This document shows positions 17,005-25,983 of a DNA stretch of 64,000 bases, piece after piece; the stretch's first letter is position 1; each line of letters begins with the position of its first letter. The stretch comes from an uncultured Prevotella sp. (GTDB taxonomy: Bacteria > Bacteroidota > Bacteroidia > Bacteroidales > Bacteroidaceae), in contig CALCVP010000067.1 of assembly GCA_937907705.1 (NCBI GenBank), forward strand, positions 40,606-104,605, given 5' to 3'. The notes under the pieces are model-generated. The model made no database searches, was not told the origin of the DNA, and was given only the letters and a program-made list of their open reading frames with translations. The position numbers and the translations under genes were made by a program.

Positions 17005-18834
17005 ATGAATAAGTATATATATAAATCATTTGCCGCAGCTTTGGTATTGGGCATGTCGCTGTCAAGTTGCAGCGATTTCCTCGATGCTACCAATAAGTCG
17101 GCAGGTGGTACTGAAGCTGATTCCTATTTCACCGCAGATCCGGCAGCGTTGTTAAATACTTCTTATGAAAGTCTGAAAGTATTGGCAACTCAAGTTGATA
17201 TGAATGAACATGGAACGGATATGTTCTTTAATACCCGTGGACACTCTGCCGGTGTCTTCAATGATTATTCCCTTACAGCAGAAGACGGTACGGTAGACTC
17301 ATATTATAAAAGCGCCTATAAAGCTATTAATTATGCCAATGGTGTAATATCTTATGCAGGTGCAAAGAGCTCGGAATCTTATGAAGCTCGTTTTATACGC
17401 AATTATGGTTTCTATCTGCTGACACAACAGTTTGGTGGAATACCTTATATTGATTTTTATATCAATTCAGCAAGACGTGATTACGTACGTGTTCCAGTTG
17501 GCGAAACTTACAGCAAGATAATAGAAGATTTGACAGATCTCTATAATAATTCAAGCCTTGAAGCTGAGAACAAGTTAGGACATGCCTCCAAACAAGCAGT
17601 GGCAGCTTTGCTTGCCAAGGTGTATTTGGCAGCAGGCTGGGATACCCAAACCACTCTTGAAAATGCAGAAAAAGGCACTTATACAGTAGAAAAGACAGAA
17701 TACTTTGCCAAAGCTGCAGAATGGGCAGAGAAAGCTATCAATGGCGTGCAGCTTACTATGTCCTTTGACAGCAAATGGAGCCCTTCAAACGAAGGCAATG
17801 CTGAAGAAATTTGGTCTATACAATACGACCGTGCATCTTATCCCGGCGATGTTGCCAGTGGCGGACACAGCTTGCAGAACAGCTATGGTGGCTACTTTGG
17901 TAACCTGACTGATTTCTCGTTGAAATATACAGGTAGCGACAATCAGCCTACTGCGAAGATGATGAAAATCTTCAGCAAAGAAGACAAGCGTTATGAAGCA
18001 ACCTTTATGACTACTTATTACAACAGTACAAAAGAAGGTACTGCTGCTTCTGCATGGGGTACATCAGGCTATTATGCATATTATAATCTTGATGCAGATA
18101 AGTTGGCAACCCAACCTATCGCCTTCCGCTTCTATCCTTACTATTGGACACAGGCAGAAGTAGAAGCGGACTTGAAAGCTCATAAAGAGCAGTATGCTAA
18201 ATATGACAACCGCTGTGCTGTGCCGCAGGCAGTACGTTTGGATGATAGCAATGGTGTGTTGGTTTATACCTTCAAAGATGACGGCTCTTACAAGACTCCT
18301 ACAAAGTCAAATTATGCTAATTACATGGAGCAGGTAAATGCTTTTGGCAGTGTGAAGAAATTTGACGATCCTGCATCTTCCCAAGTAACGAAGAACAATG
18401 ATTATCGTGATATTGTTATTTTCCACGTAAGCGATATGTATTTGGTAGCAGCAGAAGCTTATCTGATGGCAGGCGAAACAGGCAAGTCCTTGGAAAAATT
18501 GAATGCAGTTCGTACCCGTGCAGGCTTGGCAGCCCTCAACTCTTATGCTGATTATGAGCCGGAGTACACCACATCAGCTTCTTTCACCATAAGGGATATT
18601 GATGTTATTCTTGACGAGCGTGCACGTGAACTTTATGCAGAGCGTCAGCGTTGGGTTGACCTACGCCGTACTAAGCAGTTGGTTCGTTACAATATAGAGT
18701 TTAACAATTATGTTTCAAGTGTTGCTGATATGAGCAATGCCAAGGGAGAAATCAAGTGGTTGCGTCCAATACCGGCAGACGAAATTTCTGCTAATGACGG
18801 AATCACTTCAGTAGACCAGAACCCTGGATATTAA
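17005..18834 (+). CDS. SusD/RagB-family surface glycan-binding lipoprotein
   Basis: 609 residues. The lipobox ends at Cys22 (LSLSSC region) followed by SDFLDATNKS, the classic start of SusD proteins. TPR-like helices follow. The C-terminal family motifs are ILDERARELYAERQRWVDLRR and LRPIPADEISAND...NPGY. It caps the SusC barrel at the cell surface and binds the incoming glycan. It begins 41 bases after susC and shares its transcript. Confidence 0.93.
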   Translation: MNKYIYKSFAAALVLGMSLSSCSDFLDATNKSAGGTEADSYFTADPAALLNTSYESLKVLATQVDMNEHGTDMFFNTRGHSAGVFNDYSLTAEDGTVDSYYKSAYKAINYANGVISYAGAKSSESYEARFIRNYGFYLLTQQFGGIPYIDFYINSARRDYVRVPVGETYSKIIEDLTDLYNNSSLEAENKLGHASKQAVAALLAKVYLAAGWDTQTTLENAEKGTYTVEKTEYFAKAAEWAEKAINGVQLTMSFDSKWSPSNEGNAEEIWSIQYDRASYPGDVASGGHSLQNSYGGYFGNLTDFSLKYTGSDNQPTAKMMKIFSKEDKRYEATFMTTYYNSTKEGTAASAWGTSGYYAYYNLDADKLATQPIAFRFYPYYWTQAEVEADLKAHKEQYAKYDNRCAVPQAVRLDDSNGVLVYTFKDDGSYKTPTKSNYANYMEQVNAFGSVKKFDDPASSQVTKNNDYRDIVIFHVSDMYLVAAEAYLMAGETGKSLEKLNAVRTRAGLAALNSYADYEPEYTTSASFTIRDIDVILDERARELYAERQRWVDLRRTKQLVRYNIEFNNYVSSVADMSNAKGEIKWLRPIPADEISANDGITSVDQNPGY

Positions 18835-18853
18835 TATTTAAACTGAAAAGACA

Positions 18854-19336
18854 ATGAAAAAGATAATTTTTGGACTGTTGTTTATGGTTGCAGGAGGTCT
18901 GTGTTTTACCGCTTGCTCTGATGATGACAACAACGGCAATCAAATACATGCTACTACTCCGGAAAAGGTTGCAGTGGGAACTTATTCAGGTACCTATACT
19001 GTGTCTTGGACAGACAAGACGGGTAGCTATACAGAAACAAAGGACGGTACTGTAACTTTGAATGCAGCTGACGCTGCTTATACAGTGAATGTAAGTGTTG
19101 ATGCACCGAAAGGTGAAAAGACACCGGCTCTCTCAAAAGAATCCGTTGCTAACATCACTTATGTCAATGAAGGCTTTGCTTTTAGCAATATGTTGGTAAC
19201 CAACGGCTTGGGAACAACATTTGCCGGTACCATTTCTGAAGGAGGTGCTTTGGCCATGAACTTTACGATATCTGTGAAAAATGGTCGTCAGGTAGTAACC
19301 TATAAGTATGCTTTTGTAGGTCAAAAACAGAATTAA
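18854..19336 (+). CDS. Calycin/lipocalin-like surface lipoprotein
   Basis: 160 residues. The lipobox is CFTAC (Cys at about 20-21) followed by an Asp/Asn-rich SDDDNNGN, a pattern that in Bacteroidota often marks lipoproteins sent to the cell surface. The rest is all-beta with alternating strands (GTYSGTYTVSWTDK, GTVTLNAADAAYTVNVSV, GTTFAGTISEGGALAMNFTI), resembling the calycin-like domain found downstream of many SusD genes. It lies 19 bases after susD in the same operon and probably helps glycan or ligand capture. The exact family is inferred from pattern. Confidence 0.7.
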   Translation: MKKIIFGLLFMVAGGLCFTACSDDDNNGNQIHATTPEKVAVGTYSGTYTVSWTDKTGSYTETKDGTVTLNAADAAYTVNVSVDAPKGEKTPALSKESVANITYVNEGFAFSNMLVTNGLGTTFAGTISEGGALAMNFTISVKNGRQVVTYKYAFVGQKQN

Positions 19337-19359
19337 TTCAATAACATTTATAAATCATG

Positions 19360-19387
19360 GTTGGTGCGGTATTGACTCCGCACCAAC
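19360..19387 (+). other. Intra-operon stem-loop
   Basis: GTTGGTGCGG (19360-19369) pairs perfectly with CCGCACCAAC (19378-19387) around an 8-base loop. An A-rich stretch rather than a T-tract follows. It probably stabilises or attenuates transcript between the lipoprotein and the next gene. Confidence 0.55.
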
Positions 19388-19411
19388 TACTACTAACTAA
19401 AAAAAACAATT

Positions 19412-20359
19412 ATGAAAAAGAGTTTACTTTTCGCAGCCCTTTTGATGGGTGCAATGAGTGTGAATGCACAAACCGAGTATTGTAGCTTTAATGCAGAGGG
19501 TACAGGCATATCTGGTGATGCTGCAAATATCCCTGCCGGTACTCTTGTCGGTCAGTCTGAGAACGTTAAGATGACACTTGAATATGATGATAGCTATAAG
19601 ACAGTACAGGTTTCATTCGGCGGTTACGATAAGATTACCGTTAACGGTCAGCAATTTGATATCGTAGGTGGTTTTACAGGTTCTACAAACCCAAGTGGAC
19701 AGTTTCTTTCTGCTGATGCTTCTACCCCTGTAACTTCTGGTTGTGTAGTAGGTTTTGATGTTGCTAAAGACGGTTACCTCGTAGTAATCGGCAAGATGTC
19801 TTCTAACAAAGAGTATTATGCATGGGAAGGCAATGCTGATTCAGCTTCACCAATGGCTTATACATTTGCTATGGATTGGACAGCAGGTGCTCAGGCTGAC
19901 CATCCTACATTGTCATATACTCTTCCTGCTACTGAGCTTGGTTATATTGATTTCTCGGCTACTGATATTGACAAATATATCAATGGAACAAAGGTTTATT
20001 GGCCGGAGCAGATAGTATGTGGTCCTGAGTCTGCTGTCAAGAAGAATGGTGTTGGTGTGATTGTTATACCTGTATTTGCTGAGGCAGGTCACTATATGGT
20101 TCATGCAGCAGGTTCCAAAATTTCTACTTGCGGTGCTATCTTTACTACTGATCCAGTGAAATCAGTAAGTCTTCAGGGTACAGGCGAAGACGGTAGCGCT
20201 TTGAATCAGGTTCTGATTGGCGATGCTTCCGGTATCTCTAATGCTGTTGTTGAAACTAAGACCAACGAGAATGCTCCTATCTACAACCTTGCAGGTCAGC
20301 GCGTTTCCAAGAATGCTAAAGGCTTGTTGATTCAGAATGGTCACAAATATATCAAGTAA
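19412..20359 (+). CDS. Secreted protein with Prevotella-type C-terminal signature
   Basis: 315 residues. The signal peptide is MKKSLLFAALLMGAMSVNAQ. The body is beta-rich with no catalytic motif that I recognise. The last 45 or so residues (IYNLAGQRVSKNAKGLLIQN, ending HKYIK) carry the YNLAGQRV...KGxxIxNGxKxxxK pattern shared by many secreted Prevotella proteins and resembling type IX secretion C-terminal domains. It is the last gene of the susCD operon, ending at a strong terminator. A role in binding or processing the glycan is inferred from context only. Confidence 0.72.
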   Translation: MKKSLLFAALLMGAMSVNAQTEYCSFNAEGTGISGDAANIPAGTLVGQSENVKMTLEYDDSYKTVQVSFGGYDKITVNGQQFDIVGGFTGSTNPSGQFLSADASTPVTSGCVVGFDVAKDGYLVVIGKMSSNKEYYAWEGNADSASPMAYTFAMDWTAGAQADHPTLSYTLPATELGYIDFSATDIDKYINGTKVYWPEQIVCGPESAVKKNGVGVIVIPVFAEAGHYMVHAAGSKISTCGAIFTTDPVKSVSLQGTGEDGSALNQVLIGDASGISNAVVETKTNENAPIYNLAGQRVSKNAKGLLIQNGHKYIK

Positions 20360-20393
20360 GATGATATTCTTGCTGTGATTGCAGAATGAAGAT

Positions 20394-20426
20394 AGTCGGA
20401 TGGCATGAGTCATCCGACTTTTTTGT
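20394..20426 (+). terminator. Terminator of the susCD operon
   Basis: AGTCGGATG (20394-20402) pairs with CATCCGACT (20411-20419), followed by TTTTTTG. Confidence 0.85.
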
Positions 20427-20512
20427 TGCTTTTAAGTGTACGGAACATATATAATGATTTCTTGTCGGAAATCATTATTTTAGTGCACTTGGCTACGATT
20501 ACACTATAATAT

Positions 20513-20543
20513 TTTGTGGCTTGTCATATTCTCATTAATTTTG
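20513..20543 (+). promoter_or_regulatory. Promoter of the histidine phosphatase gene
   Basis: TTTG (20513-20516), 19 bases, TAATTTTG (20536-20543). Confidence 0.7.
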
Positions 20544-20596
20544 CAGGCGTAAGTGAAAATGTACTCATAGCGTATCAATATATAGACTAGAATCAG

Positions 20597-21103
20597 ATGA
20601 TAAAACTTTATTTGGTGAGGCATGGTGAGACGGTTGACAATGCCGCTCACATTATGCAAGGACAGACTCCAGGACAATTGAATGAAAAAGGTGTACAGCA
20701 AGCACATGATGTTGCCGATAAAATGGCTCATGAGGCGATAGATGTGTTTGTTTCAAGCGATTTGAAACGTTCTGTCGATACTTGTACCATTATAGCCCAG
20801 TGCCATCATAAAAAGGTAATAACCACGCCGTTGCTTAGAGAAAGGGACTGGGGAAGCTTTACAGGCAAATATATTCCAGGCCTTAAAGACGTGTCTTGGC
20901 CTGATGATGTAGAGTCTCAAGAACAGTTGAAAGCCCGTGCGCAGCAGTTTATTGATTACTTGAAGCAGCATTTTGACGGCTTGACAGTATTGGCTGTTGG
21001 GCATGGCATCATCAATAAAGCCATTCAGTCTGTACACTTCAAGAAGGAAATGAAAGATATTCTGCCCATGAAAAATACAGAGGTAAGGGTGTTGTACCTT
21101 TAA
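20597..21103 (+). CDS. Histidine phosphatase superfamily protein
   Basis: 168 residues. The phosphohistidine motif VRHGE has its RHG at 8-10, the second catalytic His is H136 in AVGHGII, and the acid is in RERDWGSFTG. This architecture covers cofactor-independent phosphoglycerate mutases and small-molecule phosphatases such as alpha-ribazole phosphatase. At this short length a phosphatase is more likely than a mutase. It is cytosolic and monocistronic. Its stop codon coincides with the first base of a 22-base-period repeat array. Confidence 0.85.
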   Translation: MIKLYLVRHGETVDNAAHIMQGQTPGQLNEKGVQQAHDVADKMAHEAIDVFVSSDLKRSVDTCTIIAQCHHKKVITTPLLRERDWGSFTGKYIPGLKDVSWPDDVESQEQLKARAQQFIDYLKQHFDGLTVLAVGHGIINKAIQSVHFKKEMKDILPMKNTEVRVLYL

Positions 21104-21234
21104 GGAAATACAACTTTTGGCATCAGGCAATATGGCTTTTTATATTAGAGACTACGCTTTTTATATTCAAGAATATAGCTTTTGGTATTAGAGAATAGGG
21201 TTTGTTCTATCGGAACATAGCGTTGAAGCAACCA
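21103..21234. repeat. 22-base-period array 3
   Basis: Six consecutive units start at 21103, 21125, 21147, 21169, 21191 and 21213 and fill the whole gap between two convergent genes. The best-preserved features are an A-rich start, a centre like ATATAGCTTTT (e.g. GAATATAGCTTTTGG from 21171) and a TATT end. Aligned unit by unit, they match the arrays at 805 and 47411 in phase. Confidence 0.7.
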
Positions 21235-21237
21235 TTG

Positions 21238-21921
21238 TTATTGTTTTTGGACTGCTTCTCCTATTTCTTGCCAAAGCCTGTCTTTGGGTAAAGGAGCTTC
21301 TGCTGTGATGTGCAATTTAGATACAGGATGTATAAATTCCACTCTTCTTGACATTAAACAAATGCTACCATCAGGGTTGCTACGTTGTGCGCCATACTTT
21401 AAATCGCCCTTGATGGGGCATCCCATGTGTGCTAACTGACACCGAATTTGATGATGTCGCCCTGTCATAAGATTGATTTCAAGGAGAGTGTAGTTTTGAG
21501 ATTGTGCAATAACTTTATAATGCAAGATGGCTTTTTTAGCGCCAGACACTTCATGGTTGTATGCATAGCTTTTGTTTTGCTTCTCATTGCGTGTTATCCA
21601 ATTAGTGAGTGTACCCTCTAACTGCCGTGGACAATTTTTGGTAATAGCCCAATAGGTTTTGTGTACTTCACCCTTTCGAAACATGTCATTCAGTCTGCTA
21701 AGAGCTTTGGAAGTCTTTGCAAATACTACCAATCCCCATACTGGGCGGTCTAAACGGTGTGTTACGCCCAAGAATACATTGCCAGGTTTGGCATATTTCT
21801 CTTTGATGTATTCTTTTACTGTTTCTGATAAGGGCTTGTCGCCCGTCTTGTCTCCTTGCACGATTTCGCCACTGTGCTTATTGACGATAATGATATGGTT
21901 ATCTTCGTAAACTACTTGCAT
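21238..21921 (-). CDS. RluA-family RNA pseudouridine synthase
   Basis: 227 residues. The catalytic motif is HRLDRPVWGL with Asp58. Further family blocks are LLEINLMTGRHHQIRCQLAH and CPIKGDLKYGA. It isomerises uridine to pseudouridine in rRNA or tRNA. There is no N-terminal S4 domain, so it resembles RluA/TruC-size enzymes rather than RluD; the target base cannot be told from sequence. Confidence 0.88.
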   Translation of the reverse strand: MQVVYEDNHIIIVNKHSGEIVQGDKTGDKPLSETVKEYIKEKYAKPGNVFLGVTHRLDRPVWGLVVFAKTSKALSRLNDMFRKGEVHKTYWAITKNCPRQLEGTLTNWITRNEKQNKSYAYNHEVSGAKKAILHYKVIAQSQNYTLLEINLMTGRHHQIRCQLAHMGCPIKGDLKYGAQRSNPDGSICLMSRRVEFIHPVSKLHITAEAPLPKDRLWQEIGEAVQKQ

Positions 21922-22079
21922 TTGTTTATTGGATTGATATTAAAGTATAAATGCTATAAGAAATAGTGATGATAGCTTGACTTTAATAGCGTAACAGCAA
22001 ATATCTTTCGTATAGATACAGACCTGTTTGTTAGGTCTGAAGCCAGATTTTTAGCTTGAAAAGCGGATGATATACAGAT

Positions 22080-22145
22080 AAAGAGTTAACAACCATCCCT
22101 CTGTTATTTGTTCAATCAATATTTTCGTATGGTTGTCAACTCTTT
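22080..22145 (-). terminator. Long stem-loop downstream of fabG
   Basis: AAAGAGTTAACAACCAT (22080-22096) pairs with ATGGTTGTCAACTCTTT (22129-22145) with a single mismatch around a 32-base loop. A second small hairpin (AGACCT/AGGTCT) lies at about 22020-22037. The first ends the fabG transcript. Confidence 0.55.
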
Positions 22146-22184
22146 ATGGGAAGTCAGAAGAATAATTACTTCTGCTTAGTGTTA

Positions 22185-22931
22185 TTACATGTTCATGCCA
22201 CCGTCTACCTGAATAACTTGGCCAGTAACATAAGCAGAGAGGTCTGAAGCCAAGAATACGGCTACATTAGCAATGTCTTCTACCTTACCGGCACGGCGGA
22301 GCGGTATTTTCTTGCACCACTCTTTGCGGATTTCCTCAGATAGTTGCTGTGTCATAGCTGTGTCGATAAATCCTGGAGCAATGGCGTTGGCACGGATGCC
22401 ACGTGAGCCAATCTCTTGGCCGATGCTCTTGGCTAAAGCAATCAGACCTGCTTTTGAAGCAGAGTAGTTGCACTGACCTGCATTACCGTGAACACCAACA
22501 ACAGAAGACATGTTGATGATGCTGCCACTCTTTTGGCGCATCATGATAGGTGTACAAGCATGTATAAAGTTGAATGCAGACTTCAAGTTAACGGCAATGA
22601 CAGCATCCCATTGTGCTTCTGTCATGCGCATCATCAGTCCGTCTTTGGTAATACCAGCATTGTTGACCAATATATCGATAGAACCAAAGTCCTCTTTTAC
22701 CTGAGCTACTACCTCAGCTGTCTGTGCAAAGTCTGCTGCATTACTGGCATAGCCTTTTGCTTTGACACCAAACGCTGCAATTTCTGTTTCAGTAGCTTTT
22801 CCGTTTTCATCTATTACGAGGTCTGTAAAGGCGATGTTTGCGCCTTCAGAGGCGAATCTCAATGCGATAGCTTTACCGATACCGCGTGCTGCACCTGTAA
22901 TAAGGGCAGTCTTACCTGTTAATAATCCCAT
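22185..22931 (-). CDS. fabG: 3-oxoacyl-[acyl-carrier-protein] reductase FabG
   Basis: 248 residues, a classical short-chain dehydrogenase. The NADPH-binding motif GAARGIG is at 13-19, NNAG at 90-93, and the catalytic Ser143, Tyr156 and Lys160 (YSASK) are present. It reduces beta-ketoacyl-ACP in type II fatty acid synthesis. It lies 62 bases downstream of a TetR gene on the same strand, and the two share a promoter. Confidence 0.93.
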   Translation of the reverse strand: MGLLTGKTALITGAARGIGKAIALRFASEGANIAFTDLVIDENGKATETEIAAFGVKAKGYASNAADFAQTAEVVAQVKEDFGSIDILVNNAGITKDGLMMRMTEAQWDAVIAVNLKSAFNFIHACTPIMMRQKSGSIINMSSVVGVHGNAGQCNYSASKAGLIALAKSIGQEIGSRGIRANAIAPGFIDTAMTQQLSEEIRKEWCKKIPLRRAGKVEDIANVAVFLASDLSAYVTGQVIQVDGGMNM

Positions 22932-22993
22932 TTTGTTTTTATTTATTTAAAATACGTTATGCTTTTGTTGGGTGGAATAGAGCAAGTCTTGTA

Positions 22994-23587
22994 CTATTTG
23001 ACGATGGGGCGTCCAAGGGCGCCATACACTACTTTTGCTACCAAAGGCTTGCTGGCTTCGGGCGTAAGTCCGTGGCCCAAGCGCCCGCAGATGTAAGGCA
23101 CTTCAAGACCTTTGATACAATAGTGTGTGATATCGGCAACCAGTTCCACGTCATCAATGTCAAACTCACCATCCGCTTTGCCGTCTGCATATACCTTTCG
23201 AAAGAGTTCAATTTCATCTTCATCAAAGTTCTTGCGCACCTTTTCTACCATCCAAATGTTACGAAAGAAAGCTGCTCTGAGGTTGCCATTGCGCATAACA
23301 GTTTCTTTAATCATGCTAAGATGCGTGTAGATAAGTTCAATGATTTTATCTTGAGGCCTTATTTTGCGTGCAGCCACCTCATCCAATTTGTCTGACAACC
23401 GCTCCAGTTCAGATTCTATAACAGCATAGTAGACATCTTCTTTACTTTTGAAATAAGTGTAAAGTGTGCGTCTGCCTTTGCCTGATGACAAGGCAATATC
23501 GTTCATTGTTGTGTTTTCTAAGCCTTTTTTAGCAAATAGCTGTCGGGCAACATCAACTAATTTCTGTCTTGTTTTGGATATTGACAT
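22994..23587 (-). CDS. TetR/AcrR-family regulator
   Basis: 197 residues from the ATG at 23587 (an upstream ATG at 23620 lies very near the transcription start). The N-terminal HTH MNDIALSSGKGRRTLYTYF is followed by SKEDVYYAVIESE, a standard TetR DNA-binding domain. The C-terminal helical ligand domain has no named family. Its co-transcription with fabG suggests control of fatty-acid or envelope genes, possibly its own operon. The effector is unknown. Confidence 0.88.
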   Translation of the reverse strand: MSISKTRQKLVDVARQLFAKKGLENTTMNDIALSSGKGRRTLYTYFKSKEDVYYAVIESELERLSDKLDEVAARKIRPQDKIIELIYTHLSMIKETVMRNGNLRAAFFRNIWMVEKVRKNFDEDEIELFRKVYADGKADGEFDIDDVELVADITHYCIKGLEVPYICGRLGHGLTPEASKPLVAKVVYGALGRPIVK

Positions 23588-23634
23588 CAGAAAAATCCTC
23601 CAACTTAAGTTTATGCACATTTGTTTTGCGTGTG

Positions 23635-23665
23635 CAAAAGTAGGTATTTTCTTTGATTTATCAAA
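23635..23665 (-). promoter_or_regulatory. Promoter of the tetR-fabG operon
   Basis: On the minus strand TTTG (23665-23662), 19 bases, TACTTTTG (23642-23635). The leader to the TetR ATG is about 45 bases. Confidence 0.75.
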
Positions 23666-23726
23666 ATGTTTTTTGGGGTAAGTAGGTTATATCAATCAAT
23701 TACCTGTAAAGATGTTTTATTGCAAC

Positions 23727-23760
23727 AAAAAATGCCACACGCAGATGTGGCATTTTTGTT
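23727..23760 (-). terminator. Terminator of the lemA-M48 protease pair
   Basis: AAATGCCACA and TGTGGCATTTTT form a tight stem-loop with A and T tracts on both sides, directly downstream of the M48 gene stop codon. Confidence 0.8.
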
Positions 23761-23761
23761 G

Positions 23762-24769
23762 TTAGAATTGCTCTAATATTTCTATTCTTTTTTGCGTATC
23801 GGGGTGTGTTGAGAATAAAGAGTTGAAGAAGTTCATTATTCCTGGCGCAAAGTGTTGTGGATGAATGATAAACAGTTGTGCTATATCGTCTCTCTTTATT
23901 TCGCCCAATCCAGGGTCATTGGATATTTTTCTGAGAGCAGATGCCAGTGCCAATGGGTTGCCACAGAGTTCTGCTCCACCTGCATCTGCCATGTATTCGC
24001 GCTTGCGTGAGATGGCAAAGCGTGTAATTAAGGTGAAGAAATAGGCGATGGCACAACACACAGCGCCTATCAGTAGCACCACTATAACTGACAATCCGCT
24101 GTTTTTCTCATCTTCATCATTGCTGCGTCTGCCTCCGCCAAACCACATCATGTTGTACATGGTCTGTATAACCATGCTCATGATGGTGGATACAATGCCT
24201 ACAAAAATGATGCTGGTGATGAGCAGTCGGGTGTCATGATTGCGTATGTGTGTAAGTTCATGTCCAATGACTCCTGCCAGTTCATCATCGTTGAGCAGGT
24301 TGATAATGCCCGTAGTAAGTGTTACCGTATAGCTGCTTTTGTCTATACCACTGGCAAAGGCGTTGAGCTGCGGGTCGTCAATGACATTGATCTTAGGCAT
24401 ATCCATATTGCAGGTCATGCAAAGGTTTTCTACAATATTATAGATTCTCGGGTTCTCTTTTCGCGTCAGTGGGCGTGCTCCTGTGGCTGCTCTTATCATG
24501 GCAGTATTGGAGAAGTAGGCTATCAAGAACCATAGTCCTACGCCTCCTATTACCCAGGGCAATGCTTTCAGAAAGTAATAGTTGACGGTGGCTGCATCCA
24601 ACTGATGCACTATGTTGCCATATTGGTCATAATAGCCATTGCCAAAGTAATTAAGTAAGGCTAAAAACACCCATATCATGCCTAACATAATGACTGGAAA
24701 CATGAGCAGCAACAGTATGGTTAGCATATTGTTGCGGCGTATTTGGGTGTACATTCCTACATATTTCAT
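23762..24769 (-). CDS. HtpX-like M48 membrane metalloprotease
   Basis: 335 residues from the ATG at 24769; the frame is open to 24808 but the earlier part lacks family features and overlaps the terminator region. Two N-terminal membrane segments (about 15-40 and 70-90) are followed by the zinc motif HELTH with His160, Glu161 and His164, two more hydrophobic segments (TSIIFVGIVSTIMSMVI and VIVVLLIGAVCCAIAYFFTL), and the downstream zinc ligand region KREYMADAGGAELC. It degrades damaged membrane proteins. The pairing with LemA just upstream is common in bacteria. Confidence 0.9.
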   Translation of the reverse strand: MKYVGMYTQIRRNNMLTILLLLMFPVIMLGMIWVFLALLNYFGNGYYDQYGNIVHQLDAATVNYYFLKALPWVIGGVGLWFLIAYFSNTAMIRAATGARPLTRKENPRIYNIVENLCMTCNMDMPKINVIDDPQLNAFASGIDKSSYTVTLTTGIINLLNDDELAGVIGHELTHIRNHDTRLLITSIIFVGIVSTIMSMVIQTMYNMMWFGGGRRSNDEDEKNSGLSVIVVLLIGAVCCAIAYFFTLITRFAISRKREYMADAGGAELCGNPLALASALRKISNDPGLGEIKRDDIAQLFIIHPQHFAPGIMNFFNSLFSTHPDTQKRIEILEQF

Positions 24770-24802
24770 AATGTGTGTTGTAAGTGGGTGATGTATAAAA
24801 TA

Positions 24803-24840
24803 TGCCACCGTAAAAAGTTCTTGCTGTTCTTACGGTGGCA
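24803..24840 (-). terminator. Hairpin between lemA and the M48 gene
   Basis: TGCCACCGTAA (24803-24813) pairs perfectly with TTACGGTGGCA (24830-24840). On the minus strand the tail is TATTTTAT. It may partly terminate after lemA. Confidence 0.65.
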
Positions 24841-24848
24841 CAGTGGTT

Positions 24849-25412
24849 TTAGAATTTTACCTCAGGTGCTTTCTCGTAGTTGGCACGTTCGGCTTGTGGC
24901 ACTTCAAACATAGGCTCTTTGCTGAAACCAAACGTCTTGGCAAAGATGTTAGACGGAAAAGTCTGTACCGCATTATTGAGTTCTTTAGTAGTAGAATTGA
25001 AGAAGCGGCGAACAGCAGCCAGCTTGTTTTCTATATCGGCAATCTCGCTTTGCAGTTGCAGGAAGTTTTGGTTGGCTTTCAGTTCAGGATAGGCTTCAAG
25101 CGATACCTTTAGTCCTGCCAATGCACTTGAGAAAGCGTTTTCAGCGTTTACTTTATCATTGATAGTAGTAGCTCCCATTGCTGCTGTGCGTGCCTCGGTA
25201 ACTCGTTGCAATACTTCACGCTCGTGTGTGGCATAGCCTTTTACTGTATTTACAAGCTGTGGCACCAAGTCATAGCGTTGCTTTAGTTGCACGTCTATAT
25301 TGGCAAAAGCATTTTCACGGTTGTTTCTCAGTTTTACAAGGTTGTTGTAAAGGCTTACACAGTAGATGACCAGCACTACAACAACGACTAAAATAATAAT
25401 ACCTGTTGTCAT
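24849..25412 (-). CDS. lemA: LemA-family protein
   Basis: 187 residues. One N-terminal membrane helix (IIILVVVVVLVIYCVSLYNNL) is followed by the LemA core: RENAFANIDVQLKQRYDLVP, then coiled helical segments and ELNNAVQTFPSNIFAK near the end. LemA proteins are single-pass membrane proteins with a long helical bundle; the function is unclear. It sits immediately upstream of an HtpX-like protease, the usual context. A -7-like TATATTTG lies at 25548-25541 but without a good -33 box. Confidence 0.9.
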   Translation of the reverse strand: MTTGIIILVVVVVLVIYCVSLYNNLVKLRNNRENAFANIDVQLKQRYDLVPQLVNTVKGYATHEREVLQRVTEARTAAMGATTINDKVNAENAFSSALAGLKVSLEAYPELKANQNFLQLQSEIADIENKLAAVRRFFNSTTKELNNAVQTFPSNIFAKTFGFSKEPMFEVPQAERANYEKAPEVKF

Positions 25413-25789
25413 AATTTTCTAAAGTTTTAGTTGTTCTCCAATGTTTATAATTCTCTTGCCATAGCTTTTGTAGTGATGCTTTACCGTATTGTCTGGCATG
25501 GCAACATTACAAATGTTTCTTATAGGCAATGATTGTTTTGCAAATATAATGCCATTTATTTGAACATTTGTCTGTTTTTATGTTATTTCTTGCTAATAGT
25601 AGAGTTTTGGAACTCTTTTTTGGATTTTTTACAATAAAGAAATATGTCATGTATTCATTATCTGTCAATAATGAATTGCTGTAATGGTAAAAATTGTCAG
25701 ACAAGTAGGTAAATACAATAAATACTGTAATATGTTTGTCAATTCGAATAAAAAATGTTCATTTGACATAAAAAGTGTTTTGTTTTTCT

Positions 25790-25797
25790 TATTTTTG
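25790..25797 (+). promoter_or_regulatory. Candidate -7 element for the OMP pair
   Basis: TATTTTTG matches TAnnTTTG; a TTTG lies 24 bases upstream, a little too far. The leader would be about 180 bases. The rest of the 571-base gap 25413-25983 is AT-rich and shows nothing else recognisable. Confidence 0.4.
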
Positions 25798-25983
25798 CAG
25801 ACGGAAAGTCATTGTTTTGCTGGCCATTGCTTTAGAAAAGTACTGATTGTACTCAGGCTGTTATTATAGATAGTTTATTCTAAACAATGTGTGCAAGCGT
25901 ATCATTTAGCATACACTCAGTACGCGCCTGTTTATTATTAGGAATGATTATCATCATTTATTTTTATAGAATATAGACTTAAT

